Positions 7,164 to 14,260 of a DNA stretch of 16,407 bases are shown here, piece after piece. Both the position numbers and the translations under genes were made by a program. The DNA is from Candidatus Omnitrophota bacterium (GTDB lineage Bacteria; Omnitrophota; Koll11; Gygaellales; JAQTUY01): the NCBI GenBank assembly GCA_028707105.1, contig JAQTUY010000024.1:1-16407 (forward strand). Direction: 5' to 3'. Under the pieces are notes generated by a model, which was not told where the DNA came from, ran no database searches, and saw nothing but the letters and a program-made list of their open reading frames with translations. The number at the start of each line of letters is the position of its first letter. Within the stretch, counting starts at the first letter, position 1.

Positions 7164-10100
7164 TTACTTTGCCTCCATGACCACTAACGTAATATCATCA
7201 TACTGCTCGCGGGTTGAGATAAAATTATACACCTCATCCTTTAAAGAAGCAAGTAATTGGTCGACAGGTTCAGAGCCGTGCCTGGATACTGAATCGGTAA
7301 GCCTGCTTAAGCCGTAAAGTTCTTCGCCCGGGTTACGGGCTTCGGTTATACCATCGGTATAGAGGACTACCTTGTCATTATGGCTCAATGACAGCTCGTT
7401 ATCTTCCAGGAACTCGGCTATCTCGGGGAGCATCCCGATCATAAAGCCGCCGCTCTTGATAAGCTCGACTTTCTTATCCTGGGCGCGGTAAACGATGATA
7501 TGCTCGTGGCCGGCCGAGGAATAGAGCAGTTTATTCTGCCTGGCGTCCCATTTAAAGTAAAGAAGGGTCATGAACTTCTGGCCGCCGATGTGCATCTGGA
7601 GTATCTGGTTGGTCTTAAGGAGTATCTGCTTGGGAGAAGGTTCCTCCTGGGAGAGAGTGTGGATAGCGGTCTTGGCCATGGCCATCAGCAGGCCTGCGGC
7701 AACACCCTTGCCGGAGACGTCGCCGATCACGACGGAGAGCTGGTTCTTATCGGGCAGAGGTATGAAGTCGTAATAGTCCCCTCCTATCTCCTTGGCCGGC
7801 TGCATCAGGCCCTGAACGGTAAGGCCGGGGACATTGGGAGTCTGATGAGGAAGTAAGGTCATCTGGATCTCACGTCCGAGCTTTAGTTCCTCGGCCAATC
7901 TCTCTTTTTCAACCATCTCTTTTACCAGGAAGGCGTTTTGCAGGGAGATGCCGGCCTGGGTAGCAAAAGAGTTGATCAGGTTTAAGTCCTGTTCATTAAA
8001 GGCTGCTTCAGTCAGGCGGTTATCCAGGTAGAGCAGGCCGAGGAGCTCGCCCCGCACTTTAAGAGGGGTACAGATGACGGACTTGATCTGATAAGTCTTG
8101 ATGTCCTCATCCTGATTGAGCGAAGGAGCAACCTGAGGGCTGTAAAGCAAAGACGAGACCTTGACATTAGCTTCATCTATAATGACACGGCAGAGCTTGT
8201 ATTTTTTGGAATCCAGGAGAGGGGTGATCTCCAGGCCGGCTTCTGTGCCTTGAGCGATCTTAACCTGGAGGGTCTTCTTATCCGGAGAAGATAATAACAA
8301 GAACCCTCTTTCGGCGCCGGAGACCTCGATAGCTGATGAGACTATCTTGCTTAAGAGCTCCTCTACGTCTAAGATAGAGCTTAAGTCGTGGCTGACGGAG
8401 ATAAGCGTATTCAGACGGCGCTCGACTGCCAGCCTTTCCTGGGCAGTGGCTTCTTTGGCTTCCGTCTCTTCTACTTTGATGCCCAGGGCAGCGGCGGTCC
8501 TCTGGATATAGAGCTTGGCGCCGATCTCTTTAAAGACGTTATAGGCTTCAAGGTATCTTTGCTTGGCCTGGTCGGGCTTACCGATTGATTCCAGGAATTT
8601 GGCGTATTCAAAGAGCGAGCGGCCGAGTTCGTAGCGGCGGTAAAAACGTTTGCAATGGTCGATGCTCTTTAGAAAATACCCTTCGGCTTTTTTGTTACGA
8701 CCCACTAACGCGTTATATTTAGCATTGACCCGCAACGCGCCGCCTTTGTGGTTGGGCCAGGTAATATTCCTTACGGTAGACCATATACAGGCATTCCTGA
8801 TTTTTTTGAGTTCCTGCTTTTTTTGTTTTTTATCTAATGAAGGCAACACGGACTTGTATTTTTCAATATAGGCGTCAGCCAAATGATAATAAAGATAAAC
8901 AATATAGTCGTAGGCAAAAGTCGCCCCCTGCTCCCTGTCTATTTTTTTAGCCTTTTCCAAATATTTGACCGCGTCTTCATATTTGCCCTGTTCTAAATTA
9001 TTATATCCGTAATCCGCGTTGACCCGACAAGCCACAAACCAGATCTTCTCATGTTCGCTTATGGCTATACTGTCCTTCTGTAATGCTTCAGCCTTATCTA
9101 ATTCGCCTTTTTCAACAAGGGCGCGGGAGGCAAGGTCCTCGGCGCAGCAGATACCGTGGGCATCCCTGTTTTTTACGCTTATATCTAAATAGACGCTGTG
9201 GTGTTCCAGCGAATTCGCGTATTCTCCCATATAAAAACATATTAATCCTGACAACTGATGCATAATCGCGAATTCCCACATATCGCCGATTTTTTGATTT
9301 AAATTAACTGCCTGAGTTGCATAATCCAGACTTTTCCGGTAATTGTCCAATCCTCCTTCCCACATATGAAGATAACCAAACCATCCTGTCGTCCTGGCTA
9401 TTCCCCATTCATAATTTTTATCCTTAAGAATAGCCATCGCATTATCCATAATGCCGATCGCTCTTTTGAATAACGACATGTTGCCTATTAACGTCCCATA
9501 CGTGCTGATACTCATACCTAATTCTTTGGACTTTCCTATTCTTGAGCGGCTCAGGTTCATCGTTCTATACGCTATCCAAAGAAACTTCTCCAGGCTGGAA
9601 ACCATAACCATCCATTCTGCCGCGATGTAAGCTGAAATTATCTCAATATCCTCCGGCTTGACAGGTTTGCCTTCCCTGCGTAAAGCCAGTTTAGGAAATA
9701 TACACTGCGATATATAGACAATAAATTCTTTCAATATGGAAAATACTGCCTGCCCTGTTGTATTAGGATATTTCTCTCCCAAGAATGAGACCCCTTTAGC
9801 TAAAGCATTACCGCCGGATGCAAAATCCCCTTTTCTAAAATAAGCGCTGCTGACAAAACGGTATAATTTGGCTTTGTCTAACGGCTTCTCTTTTAACCTG
9901 AGTATCTCCTCTACTGTTTTTATTACCTCATCGCTCCTGCCAAGACTAAGATACACTTCGGTCAACTCTTCTTTAGCCTCTACCCACTGCGGGCTATTCT
10001 TCTGCCCCTTATCTTCAAGGATACCGATGCTTAAGTTATAATACTTGATAGCTTCTTCATTAGCATAGTTCTGCTTGGCTTTGTGGGCTGCGGGCAGAGC

Positions 10101-12287
10101 GTATTGCAAAGATTTTTCTTTATTGCCGGCTTCGGTATAGTGGTGGGCAAGGTCGAAGAGGATGGGTTCGGTATTATCCTTGTAGAGCTCTTCCAGGCTC
10201 TGGGCGATCTTAAGATGGAGCTCTTGTAACTGCTCCTTGGGGACTTTGGCGTAGAAGGCATCGCGGATGCGGTCATGGACGAATAAAACTTTTCCCCTTT
10301 CCATGCTCTTCTCAAGAAGTTGAAGGGAAATACATTCATCGATCAGGGTGATAAGGTTTTCTTCGGATAACTTTGTAAGGTTAATCAGTAATTTTAAAGG
10401 GAACTCCCTCCCCACTACCGAGGCGTAAGAAAGCAGGTTCAGTTTCCTGGGTTCCAAAAGGTCTATCCTGCGCAATACTACATCTACGATGTTGGAAGAG
10501 ATAACTACCTGGCTAAGCTTCTCCTGGTCGATCAACCAATGCCTGTTGGCCTCATCGTAGATAAGGGCTTTTTCTTCAACCAATTGACGGGTGATCTCCA
10601 GGGAGAAGAAGGGATTGCCTTTGGATTTATCCAGGATGAATTTAGCCAGGTCACCTAAGCGGTTCTCATCTTCCAACAGCAGTTCAGAGAGGAATTTAGT
10701 CAGGCGCTTCTGGTCAAAAAGGACCAGGGGTATCTCTTCTATGGGGTATTGCTTGGATTTAGCTTCCTGGATTATCTTATAGAGCGAGTGGGTCTCGGTG
10801 ACCTCGTTATCCCGGAAGGTGCCGAGTACAAGAAGGGGGAAGTTCTCGATTTCCGCGGTGATTTCTTCAAGGAGCGATAAAGTGGCTTCATCCGACCATT
10901 GCAGGTCATCTAAGTAAAGGACAAAAGGTTCATCCCTGGTGCCGAGGTTGAGAAAAAAACGGGAAGCCACTACAAGGAAACGACGATGTTCCTTTTCAGG
11001 ATCCAGAGCTACCAGAGGCGGCTGTTTACCAAGGACTTCCTCCATGGCGGGGTTGATCTTAAGGATGATTTCGCCCAACTGGCCCAAGACTTCCTGCATC
11101 CGCTTGGCGGTATTTTCTTTTTCCTGAGGTTGAGCCTTTTTATATTTATCGATGTATTCATTCAGGATATCCCGGAAGGGCTGGTAGGGAGTCTTGTTTT
11201 CCTGGGAGAAGCAGCGGCCGGAGACCATGGTCCCTTTTTGTTCATAGACATAGGAGCGCATCTCATCGACTAAGCGGGATTTGCCTCGTCCGGCCTCGCC
11301 TTTGACTAAAGTAACCTTGCCGGAGCTGACTTTAGTCTTTTCAAAGGCGTCTTTTAGTTTATTGAACTCTTCTTCCCGTCCGATCAGGCGGGTACGGAAG
11401 AGAAGTTTTTTTAAACGGTCCTGTTTGCCGATGACAAAAGAAGTGTTACCGGATTTAAAAAGCTCAAAATCTGCGACTAACCCTTTAGCAGTCTGATACC
11501 TTGCTTCTGGTTCTTTGGAGAGAAGCTTCAAGACTATCTGCTCCAGGACCTCGGGGATCTGGGGATTAAGTCTTCGGGGTGGAGTCGGGAGCTTAGCCAT
11601 ATGCTGGTGGAGAAGCTCACCGATAGTTGAGCCTTTAAAAGGGGCTTCCCCTGTTAAGAGCTGATAGAAGATTATGCCCAGGGAATAAAGGTCGGAGCGT
11701 TCATCCGAGGCCCTTTTCATGATCCCGGACTGCTCAGGTGAGATGTAGGAGAATACTGCCAGGACATCCTGGGGGCTTTTTATCTGGGTATATTCTATAA
11801 GATGGGACAGTCCTAAGTCCAAGCCTTTGATCTGAATGCCGCCGGGGTTGGGCTGGATGATCACGTTAGATGGCCTGAGGTCTAAATGCAGAAGGTTCTG
11901 ATTATGGGCGTATTCCAAGGCGCTGGCGATCTGATAAGCGACCTCTACAGCCTCAAGAGTAGAGAATTTTTTGTTTTCCTGGAAGAACTTTAAGAGCGAA
12001 CTGCCCTGGACCAGCTCCATAACCAGGTAGTTCTGGCCCTCAAAAGAGCCCAGGTCTAAGATCTGGGCGATATAGGGATGCTTAAAAGCAAAGGTCTGGT
12101 TGATCTCTCTTTTGAAGCGGATAAGGTCTTCGGGGCGGCTGGAGGTGATAATGGGCTTTAATACCTTGAGGGCTACTTCCTGGTTGGTCTTGGCATCCAG
12201 GGCTTTGTAGGTCGTAGCAAGGACGCCTTCGCAAAGCAGGGATTGGATGGCGTGGCGGTTATTCAGGGTCTGGTGAAGAAGATCCAT
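7164..12287 (-). CDS. Multidomain Ser/Thr kinase - AAA ATPase - TPR - GAF - SpoIIE/PP2C phosphatase
   Basis: A 1707-residue soluble signalling protein. Domain order: Ser/Thr kinase (about 10-275), AAA_16/STAND-like ATPase (about 300-600), helical TPR-like repeats (about 690-1270), GAF (about 1297-1452) and a SpoIIE/PP2C-type phosphatase (about 1466-1707). Kinase landmarks: K41 in VALKVLK, HLDLRPSN (134-141, with D136 and N141), DLG at 157-159, SPEQ in place of APE. The glycine loop is degenerate (CEGVLATTY). ATPase: Walker A GEAGRGKS (330-337) and Walker B FVLYLDDLQW (455-464). Phosphatase: GGDYYDF at about 1500, IGDVSGKG, LYTDGITEARN at about 1643 and YDDITLVV near the end supply the metal-binding acids. 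It resembles kinases that end in a histidine kinase, but here the output is a phosphatase. The SD abuts the ATG. The middle differs in base composition from both ends. Confidence 0.95.
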   Translation of the reverse strand: MDLLHQTLNNRHAIQSLLCEGVLATTYKALDAKTNQEVALKVLKPIITSSRPEDLIRFKREINQTFAFKHPYIAQILDLGSFEGQNYLVMELVQGSSLLKFFQENKKFSTLEAVEVAYQIASALEYAHNQNLLHLDLRPSNVIIQPNPGGIQIKGLDLGLSHLIEYTQIKSPQDVLAVFSYISPEQSGIMKRASDERSDLYSLGIIFYQLLTGEAPFKGSTIGELLHQHMAKLPTPPRRLNPQIPEVLEQIVLKLLSKEPEARYQTAKGLVADFELFKSGNTSFVIGKQDRLKKLLFRTRLIGREEEFNKLKDAFEKTKVSSGKVTLVKGEAGRGKSRLVDEMRSYVYEQKGTMVSGRCFSQENKTPYQPFRDILNEYIDKYKKAQPQEKENTAKRMQEVLGQLGEIILKINPAMEEVLGKQPPLVALDPEKEHRRFLVVASRFFLNLGTRDEPFVLYLDDLQWSDEATLSLLEEITAEIENFPLLVLGTFRDNEVTETHSLYKIIQEAKSKQYPIEEIPLVLFDQKRLTKFLSELLLEDENRLGDLAKFILDKSKGNPFFSLEITRQLVEEKALIYDEANRHWLIDQEKLSQVVISSNIVDVVLRRIDLLEPRKLNLLSYASVVGREFPLKLLINLTKLSEENLITLIDECISLQLLEKSMERGKVLFVHDRIRDAFYAKVPKEQLQELHLKIAQSLEELYKDNTEPILFDLAHHYTEAGNKEKSLQYALPAAHKAKQNYANEEAIKYYNLSIGILEDKGQKNSPQWVEAKEELTEVYLSLGRSDEVIKTVEEILRLKEKPLDKAKLYRFVSSAYFRKGDFASGGNALAKGVSFLGEKYPNTTGQAVFSILKEFIVYISQCIFPKLALRREGKPVKPEDIEIISAYIAAEWMVMVSSLEKFLWIAYRTMNLSRSRIGKSKELGMSISTYGTLIGNMSLFKRAIGIMDNAMAILKDKNYEWGIARTTGWFGYLHMWEGGLDNYRKSLDYATQAVNLNQKIGDMWEFAIMHQLSGLICFYMGEYANSLEHHSVYLDISVKNRDAHGICCAEDLASRALVEKGELDKAEALQKDSIAISEHEKIWFVACRVNADYGYNNLEQGKYEDAVKYLEKAKKIDREQGATFAYDYIVYLYYHLADAYIEKYKSVLPSLDKKQKKQELKKIRNACIWSTVRNITWPNHKGGALRVNAKYNALVGRNKKAEGYFLKSIDHCKRFYRRYELGRSLFEYAKFLESIGKPDQAKQRYLEAYNVFKEIGAKLYIQRTAAALGIKVEETEAKEATAQERLAVERRLNTLISVSHDLSSILDVEELLSKIVSSAIEVSGAERGFLLLSSPDKKTLQVKIAQGTEAGLEITPLLDSKKYKLCRVIIDEANVKVSSLLYSPQVAPSLNQDEDIKTYQIKSVICTPLKVRGELLGLLYLDNRLTEAAFNEQDLNLINSFATQAGISLQNAFLVKEMVEKERLAEELKLGREIQMTLLPHQTPNVPGLTVQGLMQPAKEIGGDYYDFIPLPDKNQLSVVIGDVSGKGVAAGLLMAMAKTAIHTLSQEEPSPKQILLKTNQILQMHIGGQKFMTLLYFKWDARQNKLLYSSAGHEHIIVYRAQDKKVELIKSGGFMIGMLPEIAEFLEDNELSLSHNDKVVLYTDGITEARNPGEELYGLSRLTDSVSRHGSEPVDQLLASLKDEVYNFISTREQYDDITLVVMEAK

Positions 12288-12293
12288 CTCCTT
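12288..12293 (-). promoter_or_regulatory. SD abutting the start codon of the kinase/phosphatase gene
   Basis: AAGGAG ends at the base directly before the ATG at 12287, leaving no spacer where 5-9 nt is usual. No other good SD is in the 37-nt gap after the V4R gene. Initiation may be weak or coupled to the upstream gene, or another start may be used; the kinase homology begins only a few residues in, so a start far downstream is unlikely. Confidence 0.5.
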
Positions 12294-12324
12294 TTTCTTT
12301 ACCCCCGGGTTGGATCAATATTCA

Positions 12325-12882
12325 TTATTCCCAGCTTAACTCAAATTCACAACAATCATCGCCGTTGACGCGGCATTTGGTCTCTTTGACATTCAGGTTC
12401 TTCGCTCCGGACATCTCCAGGACCTTCGCGAAATAACCCAACAAAACATTACAAAATGCCTTGTGAAAATCCGGAAAATTAGTAACCTTACCCTTTACGA
12501 ACTTATCATTGGTCTGTTCTATCTCCAGATCGCCGGCATCGTGCAAAGTCCGCCAGGCTAGCCCGGCTTTCCTGATAACGGCGTGCGGGTTACCGACTTC
12601 CAGAAAAACCTTATAAAGCCCGGAAAATGTTTCATCCGCCTCAAAGCGGCCGATGTCGCTGCACAAGGCGTAATCCCCCTTGCCGAATAGCTTATCCGTT
12701 GTTGCTAAAAGGCTGATATAAGCCTTCATGGGATAGAGAGTAACCGGATTAAGCTTACCCGTGATCACATCCCGGTCCTCGGGAGACATGGCTTCCAGGA
12801 CTTTCGCGAAACCTTCGTCTTTATAATTTTGCTTGATGTATCCTACCGCGGCAAGAAACGCTATTCCCCTGTAATTACTCAT
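12325..12882 (-). CDS. V4R-like (4-vinyl reductase domain) sensor protein, paralogue B
   Basis: A 185-residue soluble protein, aligning without gaps to paralogue A (13637-14194) at about 55% identity by my hand count. The C-terminus KETKCRVNGDDCCEFEL resembles the end of V4R domains (C...G..C.F.V), a fold related to heme-NO-binding and other small-molecule sensors; the N-terminal half recalls the DUF2378-type proteins of signalling-rich bacteria. There is no signal peptide or membrane segment. Conserved features of both copies: HDAG, GDY..C, two C-terminal Cys clusters. The start at 12882 has AAGGAGG at a good distance. It is the first gene of the putative long operon and precedes the kinase by 37 nt, so it may supply its input. 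Ligand unknown; family name moderately sure. Confidence 0.75.
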   Translation of the reverse strand: MSNYRGIAFLAAVGYIKQNYKDEGFAKVLEAMSPEDRDVITGKLNPVTLYPMKAYISLLATTDKLFGKGDYALCSDIGRFEADETFSGLYKVFLEVGNPHAVIRKAGLAWRTLHDAGDLEIEQTNDKFVKGKVTNFPDFHKAFCNVLLGYFAKVLEMSGAKNLNVKETKCRVNGDDCCEFELSWE

Positions 12883-12925
12883 CGCCCACCCCTCCTTATA
12901 ATATTACCGCCAAAACTATGCGCTA

Positions 12926-12955
12926 ATTATACTCCCTATCGATTACGGAAATCAA
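12926..12955 (-). promoter_or_regulatory. Promoter for V4R paralogue B and the downstream operon
   Basis: Minus strand TTGATT (12955-12950), 18 nt, then a perfect TATAAT (12931-12926), 43 nt before the ATG. The -35 box overlaps the stop codon of the HAD gene. It would let the long operon be expressed independently of the genes upstream. Confidence 0.7.
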
Positions 12956-13629
12956 GGATTATTAACCGGTTGAACCAAGTGGAGTGATCTTCTTAATTGC
13001 GAAAAGGTTTTACATATGATATCGGCTTTTTTAAGATATTTCTCCGGCAGGGAAGTCTCCAGCGCCGCGCAAAAAAGCCCGGCTTTCTTGGCAGCCTCAA
13101 TGCCCAGAGGCGCGTTTTCTATGACTAGCGCCTCTTCAGGCAATATCTTAAGCCCTTTCAGGGCTTTTAAAAACGGCTCGGGATGGGGCTTGCCGTGAGC
13201 GACCTCATCGCCGGTTACGGTAACGTCAAACAGCACGAACAATTCTTTATGTAATATCTTCAGCGCTTCATGCCTGGATGTGCCGGTAACCAGGCCAAGT
13301 AAGAACTTTCTTCTTTTTAAATAGCGTAAATACGGACGCGAGCCCTTGACAAACCGGGTCTTAACGATCCGCTTGAACAATATTTCCTTTTTTAATAAAA
13401 TATCCTTGGCCTGGGCCAGGCTTAATTTTATCCCCCGCTCCTTAGAAAGCTCCATTAAAGTAGAGAGCCCGGGCTGGCCTTCTCTCAGGTAGACGTCGTA
13501 GCAATCCACTTTTATCCCGGCTGCTTTAAGCGTCTCCATCCAGGCGTCAAAATGATAGGGCATAGTATTGGTGATAACGCCATCCATATCAAATATCACC
13601 GCTTTTACCCTTCGTAACAGCCTGCTCAT
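12952..13629 (-). CDS. HAD-superfamily hydrolase, beta-phosphoglucomutase/phosphatase-like
   Basis: A 225-residue subfamily IA HAD phosphohydrolase. Motif I is FDMDGVI with nucleophile D14 and acid D16; motif II is VTGTSR (T115); motif III Lys is K147 in HGKPHPEPF; motif IV is VIENAPLGIEAA with E171. A helical cap lies between motifs I and II (about residues 20-95). The substrate is probably a small sugar phosphate or phosphoglycolate-like molecule; the sequence does not decide. Start: ATG at 13629 after AGGAG (GGAG then AAC), 7 nt downstream of the V4R paralogue A stop; a longer start at 13674 would overlap that gene and lies before the HAD fold begins. It sits between two sensor paralogues. 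Confidence 0.93.
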   Translation of the reverse strand: MSRLLRRVKAVIFDMDGVITNTMPYHFDAWMETLKAAGIKVDCYDVYLREGQPGLSTLMELSKERGIKLSLAQAKDILLKKEILFKRIVKTRFVKGSRPYLRYLKRRKFLLGLVTGTSRHEALKILHKELFVLFDVTVTGDEVAHGKPHPEPFLKALKGLKILPEEALVIENAPLGIEAAKKAGLFCAALETSLPEKYLKKADIICKTFSQLRRSLHLVQPVNNP

Positions 13630-13636
13630 CGTTCTC

Positions 13637-14194
13637 CTATTCCCATTTAACCTCATATTCACAGCAATCATCACCCTGACAGCGACACTTGGTTTCCTTA
13701 ATGCTCACGTTTTTAGCGCCGCAGAGTTCTAAAACCTTGGTAAAGTACCCGGCCAGATCCACGCAAAAAGACTTATGATAATCCGGAAAATCCGTGATCG
13801 TCCCCTTGACATATTTATCTCCGGCTTGCTCGATCTTAAGCTCGCCGGCGTCATGCACCATTTTCCAGGCCAGCCCGGCGCGGCTGATTACAAAATACGG
13901 ATTGGCTATATCCAGGAATATCTTATAAAGCCCGGTAAAGGTATCCCCGGCCTCAAAATATCCTATCTGGCGGCAGATCTCATAATCACCCGCTCCGAAG
14001 ATCTTATCGGCGGCAACGCTAAAATTTATGAATACCCTCGCCGGATAAAAACTCATCGGATTCAGGCTGCCTCCCGCTATCTGCCTATCCTGCGCCTCCA
14101 GCGAATCAAGGACCCTTGCCAGGCCCTCATCCTGGTATTTTTCTCTGATAAATTTTACCGCCGCGATTATGGATGCCCCTCTTAAGTTGCTCAT
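13637..14194 (-). CDS. V4R-like (4-vinyl reductase domain) sensor protein, paralogue A
   Basis: A 185-residue protein of the same length and layout as paralogue B. The C-terminus KETKCRCQGDDCCEYEV has Cys at about 170, 172, 177 and 178; C172 is absent in B. Shared blocks include RAGLAW/KAGLAW, HDAG, DFPD(Y/F)HK and LGAKN-type CGAKN/SGAKN. Start: ATG at 14194 gives the same N-terminus (MSN.RG) as paralogue B and leaves 6 nt from AGGGG, while the ATG at 14200 touches the SD. Probably a cytoplasmic small-molecule or redox sensor (inference). It is cotranscribed with the HAD gene downstream. Confidence 0.75.
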   Translation of the reverse strand: MSNLRGASIIAAVKFIREKYQDEGLARVLDSLEAQDRQIAGGSLNPMSFYPARVFINFSVAADKIFGAGDYEICRQIGYFEAGDTFTGLYKIFLDIANPYFVISRAGLAWKMVHDAGELKIEQAGDKYVKGTITDFPDYHKSFCVDLAGYFTKVLELCGAKNVSIKETKCRCQGDDCCEYEVKWE

Positions 14195-14226
14195 TGTCAT
14201 CCCCTTTATTTTTTAATGCAGCGCTT

Positions 14227-14235
14227 ATTATAACA
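14227..14235 (-). promoter_or_regulatory. Extended -10 promoter for V4R paralogue A
   Basis: Minus strand TGTTATAAT: a perfect TATAAT (14232-14227) preceded by the TGn of extended -10 promoters. No good -35 box lies 16-18 nt upstream, which is common for this class. It lies in the 66-nt gap after the helicase gene, 32 nt before the ATG. Confidence 0.65.
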
Positions 14236-14260
14236 TGGTATTACCCGGCCCATCCTAAAA

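Noticed and set aside
10031..10339. Minus-strand frame of 102 codons inside the kinase gene
   Set aside because: It is an alternative frame within a clearly coding region, rich in Ser and Pro with no known motif.
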